Shown here: piece by piece, positions 1 through 11,500 of the stretch
Layout of the letters: every line of letters starts with the position of its first letter
Position numbering within the stretch: the first letter of the stretch is position 1
From: Struthio camelus
Taxonomy: Eukaryota > Chordata > Aves > Struthioniformes > Struthionidae
Direction of reading: 5' to 3'
Length of the DNA: 64,000 nt
NCBI RefSeq assembly: GCF_040807025.1
Contig: NC_090952.1
Coordinates: forward strand, 4,046,001-4,110,000
Notes under the pieces: model-generated
What the model was told of the DNA's origin: nothing
The model's input: the letters and a program-made list of their open reading frames with translations, nothing else
Database searches by the model: none
Made by a program: the position numbers and the translations under genes

Positions 1-3000
1 TGGTGCTGCGAATGAGTTCAAGCTTAAGCCAATGTGCGAACATCATGGGAGAGCCCCAGGGCACATCCCGCTCTTGTCCCAGCCTCACCAACAGCGCCTC
101 AGTCAGCTGCCCTTTGCCACAGCCAAAACAGCCTTGGGCAAAGATAACTGAAGAGGAACAAGTATCAGAGCTATGGCCATTTCTAGCGTCTCTATTTGGC
201 TGTGGGCCATGCAATGGGTGGCCACAGAGAGAGGCCACTGCACCCCTCATCTTGGCTCTGCCTGATGCAGGAGGTGTTCAGCACTGTGCCTTTACACCCC
301 TTTCCCTCGACACAGCAGGTACGGCGGTACAGCTCTGCGGCACCCAGCTCTCCGGTGTTATCCAACACGCCATCACCAGCATGTATTTGGCTGGTCATAC
401 ATGTAGCTCAGGGGCTCTGAGAGATGAAGCCAGAGGAGAGCTATGAGGCTGCCAGAGGGCAAAGTGCTCTCATTTAAGGACTGGACTGCAATCTGGCTCC
501 CTGGTTTTGTGTGAGATGTGGCAGTGGCTCAGTCAGTGTCTTCATGCCTATTTATGAGCCAAAACTCATGTCAGGTGGAATGGAGTGACCCTGACAAGAC
601 GAAGAGCTTGGGGTCTTTGGCTAACATGTGGGGTCTGGGGAGGCTGATTGCTGCAGGGCGTTGTGACATACAACTAGGAGTTGCAGACTTTTAGCAGGCT
701 ATCTTATCAAAATAACAGGACTGTTAGGAGCTGGCCAAAGGCCAGCTCCCTTGCCCTGGGCAGATTTGAATGAGTGGTGGTAGAGCCAGCCGGATACCTC
801 CAGGAACAGGATGAGCCCAGGCTCAGCCCCACACAGAGCTGCCAATGCATGACTCCAGTGATGTTCAACATATCCCACCTTCTCTTCCTTCCAGGCTCTT
901 TCAAATGTCTCCACCCATCATCAAGGATCCTGTTTGCACTCATTAGAGGCTGGAGGTATTTCTCATCTGTCTGAGTCTCTCCAATCACCCTCCCAGGTTG
1001 ATGCTTAGTGAGTCTGTGGCTATCTGAGTGTCACCAGGTTGGGCCTCTTACATACCAGTAATAAATGGCAATGAAATAAATCCACTCCTGCCTTTCTTTT
1101 TTGACACTGAGGGTTCAGTTTCCCATTTTCTACTTCTGTCACTCTAAAGCCAAGCATTAGGGTAGCAAACTGCATTTAAAAATAAAGAAGTAGTTGAAAT
1201 ACTCTTTCATTAGTTTCTTGCAATAATAAGGCTGCATCTTTTTTTGAACGTATGTGGGTAACCGAATGTGCTCACCTTGCCCCTGCCAGATAAGGCTATA
1301 CCCACCTGCTTGCTACCTGGTGCACAGATGATTTCAGTGCATGTTGCGTCAGGCTTTCTACCCCCCCTAATCTTTATGTCTATGTGCTGGTTGTTCCCCC
1401 TTAACCCACCTCCAACAAACCCCCTGAAGCCCAGCCCTTGCTGCCTGTCCCGGACCTGGCCAATTAAAGAGGATCATACTATTTTGCTACCCTAAATGGG
1501 GCATTTTCTCCCCTCCTCCGTACCGACTCACCGCCTGGATAACACCCCCTTTGCAAATGGAGCAATGTCCCTGGAGGCCAGAGGACCACTGTCCTCCCTC
1601 AGAGCTTGGGGCAGGCGGCCAGCAGTACCATCCACATCCAGCTCTCTTCCGCTGACGACTCCGCTTCCAAGGACATGACGTGATGTTAGCACGTTCTTTA
1701 ATCTACTTGATTAAATGTAAATCTCTCTATTCAAGCAGTGATCCTGTGTTCGGGAGTGTTGACAGCTGCTCCAAGGCTTCCTACTTGGGTTTCTTGCCCT
1801 TGCATCGCTGGAAGGCATTTGCTGCTTCCTCCTCTGGGAAGCGGCGCCAGGGCCCCAGCTCTGGTGGGTTTAAAGTAGACAACTGCTTTATTCCTCAGTT
1901 TTCCTTTGGGGAGGCCAGGATATGGACGTTATGTATGCAGAGACTGTCTTCCTGCCTGCAATTTGGGGAAGTACTGGCTCTGGGAAGGGGAAGTCCTACC
2001 TTTTGTGACCAGTAGGAGTGTAGATGGTCATTCACATTTTATCTGGTCTTTCCCCTCAGTTATTCCTGCCTGAATGGCCTCCCATCTGCTCCTCAGCTTC
2101 CCCACTGCATAGGGAAGCAACAGCTCCTGGGCCTGTGTTACCAAATCCATGGGAAAAATCTGTTACTCTCTGTGGGAACTGCCCTTTATGTGGACCCCTC
2201 TCCAAAAACCTAACTTAGGACAAGCATGCAACTGAATATCAGAAATAAAGGAAGATGGAGCCGTAAAGACAAATGTCCGCTAACATCAAGAAGTTGAGGG
2301 TAGACTCTGAGCTATCTGTGCTTTTATCCTGCTGCTAAGCAGTGATGCGAGGCTGGTTTTATCTATTCGGATGCAGGGAAACATAACTCATGGGTTACTC
2401 TCAAGCTGAGTCTTCAGAGTTCAGTGAGGCTGAGGAACGTTAACTGTGAAAGATCACAGAGCTCATTGTGGCTTTTAGTTTCAGTTTAACTGAATCAAAC
2501 TGGGCAGCAGCGAGTAGAAAGAGACAGAGGAACTCACAGAGTGTAGCAAATATCTAGTCTGGTCTTAGCCACGATGCTCTCATCCCATCAGCGATTTCAG
2601 AACCCAGTAATCAGCAGCTTTAAACTACTCACCATTTGTAAAGGGAATTTCCTCCCCCACTCCCACCCCTTGCAACCACAAAGTCACAAGAATCTCTAGT
2701 TGGTAACTGATGGAAAAAGCTTAGCTAGAGGGGATGGAACATGTGTCTTTATCTCACTCTCTATCAAAAAGCCTTACGTCTGGATTCCCTGTTGCCCTGG
2801 TAGCTGCTCCAAACACGAATTACTTATTGACTTTGTATTTGCTTAGCCTTTGTTAGCTAAGTCTTTGTTGTCTCCATAATACCATTAAGGTGAAAAAAGA
2901 AAAAGTGATTTAATCTAGCCAGCTAAACAGTCAAAGACATGCTGAGGAGGCCAGAACCAATGACTTATCAAAAGTAGTGTTTGCTTGGGATGGAGGCCAG

Positions 3001-4099
3001 AGCAGTCTATAAAGTAGGAGCATCTGATTGGGTGAGGAGAGACAAGCATGGAGATGATTAAAGGGCGAGCTGGGAGGGGGTTGCTCAGCAAGGGGCCTGT
3101 GTTGGGGTAAGTAAGTCACAGTACATAGCACAGGCAGCTTGTGGCTCTGAGATACAAAGCTCTGGCTTGGGGAAACCAAAATGCCTGAAGTGGAGGAAGC
3201 TGGGAGATGGAGGGCCCCTGGCAGTGCCTCTGAAGATGTACCTGGACATCTTTAAATGTCCTCTTGGGAAGCAACACAAAGCAGGTATCTACATGGCAAA
3301 AGTGCATCAAGTTGGCACAGCACCAGGGTAGGATGCCACTTAAGTGGCAACTGTGGTCCTAATTGCCAACTCCTCCTTGAGACTGAAAGAAGCGGTGATG
3401 TAGCTGAAAGCTTATATAATTTTTCCGACCACAGCTGGCCGAAAGGTATTGCCTTCTGCGGACAAACACTCAGGAACAAAGCTTTGTTGCTAAGCACAGA
3501 CTGAAGTGCAAACATCTGCTGCTGGAAGGGAGAATGATGCTGGTACCAGGAGGAGAAGGACGGAGACGCTTGTACGTACAGTGCATGTGGATTCTACCGC
3601 TCCTACCAAAGGGCTTAGACATGATTCCAGTAGAGGTTTGGCTGAACTCTTGGTTTGTCAATAGATGTGAGGCACATGGAGAATCTGGACCACCACCCTG
3701 AGCTTTTATCACCTCAAACCACAAGGGCTCAGAAGCGCTTTTAGGGGTACCCGGACAGGGTGATTATCACCCTCCTGCTCATCGAATTGGGAGGGCTGCC
3801 TCCCCGACACACCAGCCATGATGCTCCCATCCGTGATTGGTGGTCTCACACCAGGGCTTCCTTAGCCAAGCCAAGCCTTTACCGTCTGCGAGGGCAATGA
3901 TCTGAGGGCAGAGGGGGTGTGCAAAGCCGAGCCCCTTCCCTCGTCCCCTAAGGAGTCAGCAACACCAAGAAAGGAGCTAGGTTCAAGCGCTAAAAAACTA
4001 CTTTTTGCAAAGCCAGCCTTTTGGTTGCAGGTTGGCTTTAATCAGCGCGCGCTCATCTGACAGGGTTTTACCTCCAGGTTTTGCTGTGCCGGGGGCAAG
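1..4099. other. No recognised gene
   Basis: I see no domain, exon pair or repeat family I can name. Two AATAAA hexamers on the plus strand (1060-1065 and 1075-1080) could mark the 3' end of an upstream plus-strand gene, but single hexamers are weak evidence. Open frames up to 147 codons have no recognisable content. Confidence 0.5.
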
Positions 4100-4720
4100 C
4101 ACGATGAGGGACCGTCGATAGGGCACCGGTGGCCTCCCCGGACGCGGCGCGCAGCAGCAGCTGCCACCGCGGCTCTGCCTCCGCGTCCTCCAGCTCCTCC
4201 CGCCCGCCCGCCCGCCGCAGCTCCGCATTTCCTGGGGAGGCCGGCGCCGCTGCCAGGTGGGTGAGTGCGCTGGGGAGCCGCGCTGGGCTTTTGGGGGGGG
4301 CTCGGCGGGATGATGGGGGCCGGGGCCGGGGCGAGCCCCCCGCGCTGCCCCGGGGGAGCCGGGGGCGGCGGTGCACTCTGCCCTGCGTGGATCCCCGCTC
4401 CTCTCTCGCATCTGCCTTCCCGGCTCCTTCCAGCTGGCCCCAAGCAGCTCGCTCTGTATTAAAGAAAGATTTGTTTGCAGGAAGGCTCGTAAACCAAGCA
4501 AGACCTCATGGTGGTGTTTATTTAGCTCATAGTGCCTGTCTCTTCCCCCCTGCCCCGCTGTCGGCTTGCAGCACATCTCTGGAACGGCTCTCGCGTCTCT
4601 CTCGCATCTCCAGCAGCGTGCCCCGGAGCAACCCCGCGATGGTTCGGCCACCCAGGTTTGTCCAGGCAGGCCTCTTCCCGCCACCACCGCTGCCCGTGGC
4701 GGGCCGGCCAGAGCGGGTAG
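4100..4720. promoter_or_regulatory. CpG island
   Basis: This strongly G+C-rich block is dense in CpG, in contrast to its AT-richer flanks. Open frames in it are GC-driven (Ala/Gly/Pro/Arg-rich). It lies 3.8 kb upstream of the first coding exon of the five-pass Ig gene and could hold a non-coding first exon for it, but no transcript evidence is available and no TATA box stands out. Confidence 0.55.
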
Positions 4721-7700
4721 CTGAGGTCCCCCTCCCACAGCGCGGTTGCAGAGGTGCTTAGCGACGGTTTGCCCTTGGCTGTGAGTTTTCCAGTCCTGGC
4801 TTGCTGAGCCCAGTCACCCCACAGGCCATCAGCACTGCTGGCTGCTTTGCGTGCGGGTTGGGAATGGGCTGGTGCCTGGCTGAAGCCCCCTCACCCGTGC
4901 AGGAGCTCCTCAAGGCACTCATGGTCTGCTTTGGAGGTCTTTGGCACATGTGGTTTTGGATACTTGCTCCCTGAAATCTCCATCTTTGCTGCTGAGCTTA
5001 ATTTGTCTGTCCTGAATGTAGCGTGAAAAGAGCATTTGACAAGAGTAACTCATAATTCATTTATGTGGGGGGAGGATTCTTCGGTTACTACTCACAGTTG
5101 CAGTTTTGCCTACACCTGCTTTTCTCAAAATGACCGATGTTCCTGCCGTGTATATTTTGGTTACTCTCACTTCCATGATGAACACCAGCTTACTGTGGAC
5201 TTAAAAGGGCAGGTTGCTAAATTTTGCGTTATTGTGAAAAACGGTGCTCCTTTACAATTAACCTGCTGCTTATGGAAGACGTGGTTTTTGTCTGAACATA
5301 TTTTTTCTTTCTTCAGTGTAAATCATTACTGGTGAGTAGCATTTTGCATTTCTCCTTATGTTTGTCTTCGGTTGCACCAGCCATTCTTCTTTTTTCACCA
5401 TGCCTCAGCAGGCAGATGAGAGAGAGAGGGCAGATTTAGGCATCTCAGAGCGAAAGTTCATATTTGCTAATCTGATATTCAATCTTCTGAAGCTGTGGGA
5501 TGATATGTGTATTTTTTTCTAGTCCGGAAAGTTTTTTAGATTTTAGATGATCTTGCTGTAAGACTTGCAGTAAGGACTTTAAATAAGAAAAGAAGAGCAC
5601 ATGCACGTGTTAAACCTGTCCTGCAGCCCAATTTTGACACTTCCAGTTGCTGGCAAAAAAAGTATTTGCCCGTGACATTTCTGTTCTGTCCGTATCAAGG
5701 GACCCGATTGTACCAGCTGGGACCACTGGTTGTGTGCGTGTGTCTGCACGTGCGTGCGCTCCCTGGCATAGGACTTGCTGTATGTCCTTGGGGCTCTCAC
5801 ATACCTTTTATTTCTTCTCACTACTATGTCCGTTAGTAGTGCAGGAGGCCAGAGGAAGTACAGGCAGGGCCGCCTTAACGATTTCTCACTGGAGCTGATG
5901 TGTTATTTAGGAGGACGTAGCACCCTACTGTAGGAAGCCCTGTTGCCTCGCTTGTTTAGGAGACGTGCTTCCGGATAACAGCAGCCCCATCCTGCCCCGT
6001 GGGGCCAGGCAGCCTCCAGAGCCCTTGCACGGAGAGCAGGCAGCCTGGGAGATCCCCCAGTGGTGTGTGGCGGGTGGCGATAGCCAGCGGGGCTCGTCTT
6101 GATGGCTGTTTCTTATCTTTACTTTCTTGGCGCGGTGACACGGGTGCCCGCAGCTGATTACGGAGGAGGTCGGGAACGCGCCTGCTGCTCACGTTGACTG
6201 CCTTCAGCTTTCCTCTCGCACGGCTGCCGCTTCCGCTAGCGGAGCACAAAGCCCTTATTTCCTTTAGGTTTAGGCGTTCAGACAGCTCTAAGTGACACGC
6301 CAGCCCGCGCAGGAGTAGGCGGCAGGCGCCGTGAACGCAGAGCGTTTCTCGGGGCACGCCGATGTCGGCTGCAGGCGTTGCTGCCTCCCTGCACCGCTCT
6401 CCGCGAGGCGTTAGGAGCCCTCGCCCCGGGCTGCGCGTGCAGAGCCTCTTCTTCTTCCTTCCCATTCCTGCGCCGAAACAACAGCGGTTTTGTTTGGATA
6501 GCCGGGGCGTTGGTAACACGGCTCTGGGCCACATAACGAGCTCTCTTTAGCCGCTGGAAAACATCTAATACACATTTCCTCCCTATTAAAAGCTGGACAA
6601 GAGCCGGAACTTAATGAGACATGTTTCCTGCAGCTGCTGAGCTGCATGCAGCATAGATGCCCTGTAATGAAGGTCATCAAACACTCCACAAAAAGGCCTC
6701 TTTGTGAAACATCAGCGGTCGACAGCGTTACTTTTAAGCTTCTGCTTTGGTAAGTTTTTCCCTATGGATGTTGTAAATAGCAAAGATAACAAAACACAGA
6801 GGAGATGCCCCGGACCGAAGGAGAAACATTATAGACGTAAGCGGGTGCGTCTTCATGGGTCTGACTCCTGTCGCTGTTAGTATAAGTTTTAGTTAAAACT
6901 TTTGAAAATACCACTCCTCTCCCCCGGGGCTGAAAAAGCGCTTCTTCCTATTTACAGCCTCCTCTCACACTGCAAGTATTGACTTGTGCTATACTTTTGC
7001 TAAGACAAAGGTTTCTTTGCAAGCGATGATAAAATAGTTTGCCATCATTGTAGTTCGCTTTATCCGACTCCCCCTGACTTAAACAGGCATTTCTTTACCC
7101 AAAGGCTCTCGTCCATCCCTCCAGTCAGGAATCCGAGGAGGGTTTTATCCGCTGTCGAAGGTATAAGGTAGGAGGTGAGGAATTAGTATTTTAAAAGAGC
7201 AGCAGCACTTGGATGGAGAACCGTGTTGCATGCGCTCCTTTCAAACACACGTTATTTTCCATTGTCCGGGGCAGGCTGCAAGCCTGTAGCCTCTCGCCGT
7301 ATGTGAAAGGGGGAGCCATGCAGAGGTCTGCCAGAGACCGTTGCATCCAATTGCGCTGCGTGAGAAGGGCATTTCCCCACGGATTCGGATTTGCTTGGAA
7401 AAAAGGAACGCTTCGTCTCTATAGATCATAAAAGGTGTCTGGTCTCTCCACAACTGTTGTTCTAAACTCCTTAAAACAGCCATGAAAACTATAAAATAGA
7501 ACACAGTTCTTACTTCCCTAGAAAGCCACAATTGTTTCCTGTCCCAAAACCATACCAAACGGTCAAAAAGGGGTAATTTAGCATCAGCACCGGCCCCAAT
7601 CACAAACTCTCCTAGAGGATTTCAAATATTTTGCAGAGGGAAAGATGAAGTTTCCTGCTTTTTCTCCACTTCCAGTTGGACCTTTTGGCTAATGAACAAA

Positions 7701-8508
7701 TCAAACATTAGCTATGAGGAAATGCTACAACATCAATTACCCTTTTTTTAATAAACTCCAAATACTTGCGAATCTAGGAACAGCACAGCAAAGAGTTAAT
7801 TGCGAAATGCTATCCAAGCAAGTAAGGCTCAGTCACTGCAGACAGCCTGAAGCCGGATATGGAGCCTAGGCAATGAAGGCAATATATTCAAATAGAAAGC
7901 TTTACGTATGTAAATATAGCTTTAACACCAGCAGCAGCCACTCTGTCTCAGACAGGGCAGTTTTTCAGTTGTACAGAAGCCAGACCTGAATCCTTGACTC
8001 AAGTGGTTTTCTCTGAAATGTTATTTTTTTAATTCATTTTAGCCAGGCAGAAAAGAAAGGATATGCTGCCAGCACTTCTGATTGTGGGGACGTCCCTGGC
8101 CTCTAGGCCACCGTTCTGGGGAGAATAGAGCTTTATTTTCTTTCCGCTGGTTCTGGCCACTCTTGGAGGCAGGACGCTGGGCTGAGCAGTTGCTCGGGAC
8201 TGGTCCAGGGTGAGCATGAGCATCTTGGGTCGGCCGGCATATCTGCAGCTCCTTGTTTGCAAGCTGCAATTCAAAGCTTCCAGGAGGATTTTCCAGGAAT
8301 TGTTTTTCAGCCTGTGCTGTTGTACTTTTTGCTAGCCTAGAGCTGGGCTAATTGGTGAGATTTGGCATTTACCTCCTTACCAGGCAATTGAAAACACTGC
8401 CTGCTGGGGCTTGGGGTGTTTTCTTTTTCTCTTGTTTTAAGTATGGTTTTTATTTTAAACTGCACTGTGGTTTAGACTCACAAATCAATAGAATGTCTTT
8501 CCTTTCAG
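4721..8508. other. No recognised gene; possible 5' intron or upstream region of the five-pass Ig gene
   Basis: Mixed-composition DNA with moderate CpG density at 6,120-6,500. Nothing I can assign as coding. It may be intronic if a non-coding first exon lies in the island at 4.1-4.7 kb. Confidence 0.45.
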
Positions 8509-8535
8509 ATGATAATCTGCTGTTTGTTGGAGCCT

Positions 8536-8563
8536 ATGGAGGAAAGCTGGATGCTGCTGGGAG
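8536..8563 (+). CDS. Exon 1 of the five-pass Ig gene (start codon, N-terminal half of signal peptide)
   Basis: ATG at 8536 opens nine codons (MEESWMLLG) that end in phase 1 before a gtaacg donor. Joined to exon 2 ([12 protein letters not shown]) they make a 21-residue signal peptide with a good hydrophobic core and a small-residue cleavage site. Another in-frame ATG lies nine codons upstream at 8509, directly after a 'cctttcag' that could be a splice acceptor, so a 5' non-coding exon may precede it and the start is not settled. I chose 8536 because it gives a signal peptide of ordinary length. Confidence 0.6.
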
Positions 8564-11500
8564 GTAACGTCTCATTGAACTGAGCTCAGCCTAACTGCAG
8601 CTCCTCACCTCTGCATAAGAAGGGGCAAAGTCAGTGCCTTTCCCACTACCAAACCCCATCCTGTTTCTAAAGCAATCTTTGTAAAATCTTGACTTCCTCC
8701 CGTCCCAGTTTAGACTCTAGCCCTAGCCTTAATTTTAACTGCAGGGCAGTGAAATCCCTCTGCCAAAAAAAGAATTCCCACTGCTTTCAACCCTCACCCT
8801 TGCCCCAGAGCCTTGCAAAAGCCAGCAGCAAAAGTGGTCCTTTTTGTCCAAAGCTTTAATTCTAGCACTGCAAGTGAACTTTGAGCACTGTTCATTTTCA
8901 AAGAACACCCAATTGCAAAACGTGTTGGACACAGGTAGTTTGTTCCTGGCTTCTCTCGTGCTCACAGATTGGTATTGTATTGCCTTCTGTATACTGAAGA
9001 CAAAAAGGCAAAAGGTCTCTCTGAAAGAGTCAGAGAAGGCCCAGAGCACAGCAGCTAAAATAATCAATGGGCAGAGCGGTTGCTTTCAAGGAGACATTGA
9101 AAAGGCTGGGACTCTTCAGTTTGGAGAAGAGGGTGTGGGAAAGGGATAAAACTGAGCTTTACAAAATCACAAAGGTGGCAAATAGAGCCAATGCAGAACT
9201 GGAACTCACCCAGTCCCACTGTACTCGAGGAAACAAGGAGATAGGTTAAACCAGAGAAGAGAAAGTGCTTCTCTGCGCAGTGGGGAGTGAACTTCTGGAT
9301 CCTGCCGCTGCAGGAGGCTGTGGAGGCAAATGCAAACGAGAATGGGCAACTTCATGGCCAGTGGGTCCATAAATGGACACTAAAAGGATGAGGCAGGGAG
9401 CATTGTAAAGTTGCAGCTGTGGGGGCTGGGAGCATGTGAGAAGGGCTGCAGAAGGCAACCGAGTGCACATGCTCCCCTCTAAATAACTGCTACTTCTGTG
9501 CAGATTTTGACACAATCAAATATCAGTGGTGGTTGTCTCTGGCAGATCTTTCTTTTTTTAATCACCAGGGCAAATCGGCCCTCTAAGCTGAATGCAGAAA
9601 TGACTAGGATCATCTCCCTGAGCTGGAAAGGATGAGGCTCCCCAGTCACTGTGCTGAGTGGCCTTCTCCTTCCTCAGCCCGAGTGTTGCACATGTGGCAA
9701 ATAATATTATATGGAGCTTTTCTTGGTCTTGTTCACAGATCTGCCCGTCACGCCCAGAACAGCCCTCCCCAGAGCAGGTTGCCGCGGAATGAATTTATCC
9801 CTGCTGCAACTCCTTGTGCTGGTTTGAAAGCACCCGCAGGTCTTTACCATGTCAACCCCACTCCGTTTGGCTGTCGCAGGCTGTAAGTACAAGGCTGGAG
9901 TCCTGTTTCAGAGGGGGATTCGCGCACTGAGCGCGTGTCACACATCTCTCGTTCAGACTGTGCTGCACACCAGGTACTTCAGAGCAGCCTTCCTGCTCTT
10001 CCAGACCCAGGGGAGTTTGAGAGCACACATTTCCAGCATTTCTCTGCTCCCTTTGCATCACTTCTCGGGGCTGCAGCAGTTTCACTGACGGCATGGGCCC
10101 CAGGGAGCCATCCCTTGCTTCCTGGCTGAGCGTTACAGCGCGGCAGGCTGCGCGGGGCAGGTGCCTCCCTCCCAACCATCTCAAATGCTTCAGTACCACA
10201 GTGCCTGGATATTGCTGCCACCTCTTGCAAGAAGTAGTCCTCCACTGGATGCCTAAGGATTGCTTTCTAGTGAGCGTCTCCCAAGGCCACCACAGTTTCC
10301 TTCTCTTACTCTCTGACCTCTCGTACCCTGCTGTGAGTGTCTCTGAGCCTCCCCCCCTCTTTCCTCTTTGCTCCATGCTCAGACCACAGGTTTTCTTTTA
10401 GTACCTCTTTAGCAACCAGCCTAGCCTTTTAAACGTGCTAAAAGCAGCTCAAGAATGATAGCTGTGGCAGGTTTGGGGGCTGGAGATGGTGGATGTGACT
10501 TTTTGCTTGCTGAGTCCTTTTATGCCAGCAGTTATATACGCCTCCGTTTGGTACAGCCAAGGGTGTGTTTCAGGGTCACGCTTACAGAACGAGCTCCACG
10601 TTAGCTTCATTTTCCCATCAGTTCTTCTGTGGAAAATAGAAAACATTTTCAAGACAAATGCCCGTATGTAAGAGCCTTTTCCAATTCCTCTGACTATTAA
10701 AAGCAGCTCATTTGCCTGCACCAGAGAGCTGTTGTGTGACTCAGAAGTGCCAGCAAGTGCGTCAGTAGGTGAAGAATTAGCACTTTCCACAAATAGCTCT
10801 GGTCTCTGGGTGCCTAAGTGAGAGGCACTGGATTTGCAGTATTTAACCCCCCTCTAAGAGCTTAGGGAGGCCTAAACTGAACACGAGTGTAGGTTTTACA
10901 GTGTCCAGAAAGGTGAGCTCTCAGAGGCTGGTTATTTAGCAACCAGGTCTTAGCAGTCCCAACAAAGTGCAGTTCACAGCTTGTTTTCCAAGCAAGGCAG
11001 TTCCATTCTGGTGCTGAGGGAACAACTCAGGATGCAGGGGTGAAGCTGCATGGTCCCTGTTTGCAGTTTATGATGTGCAGAAATAGCCTAAGGAGCCAAG
11101 ATTCCCATCGTTTTCATTCCAAAGGGCAAGGAATCATCTTAACAAGCATTTACATAACAGGTGCACAAACATTTTACAGTTTTTATCTTAAAAAAGGAAG
11201 AAGAAAATCAGACATGTGGCATAACATGTTTCAGGAAGACAGTTGGGACCTTGTGCAAAAAAAAAAAAAAAAAAAAAGGTGTACAAACAGTTTAAATTAT
11301 CCTTTGGCTTTTGCTTCATCACTAACTCATCCTTCTCTGGCATCTCTCCTCTCTCCAGATCTGTTTTTGACTTTGCTGTGGACTTCTGTAGCAGAGAAAA
11401 ATGTAGAAAGAAGAGTTGTAGCTGAAGGATCCTCTGTACTGTTATATGCACCAGATATCAAGAACGTAAACCTCACTGAGTGGGAATACATAAACAACTC

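Noticed and set aside
699-914. Minus-strand frame with 'VEHHWSHALAAL', faintly like the His motif of HypF/NodU carbamoyltransferases
   Set aside because: A single short motif without the rest of the domain, in a bird intergenic region. Treated as chance.
3998-4761. Frames of 210 and 246 codons on opposite strands of the 4.1-4.7 kb region
   Set aside because: The GC-rich island lacks stops by composition. No domain, signal peptide or splice partner is evident.
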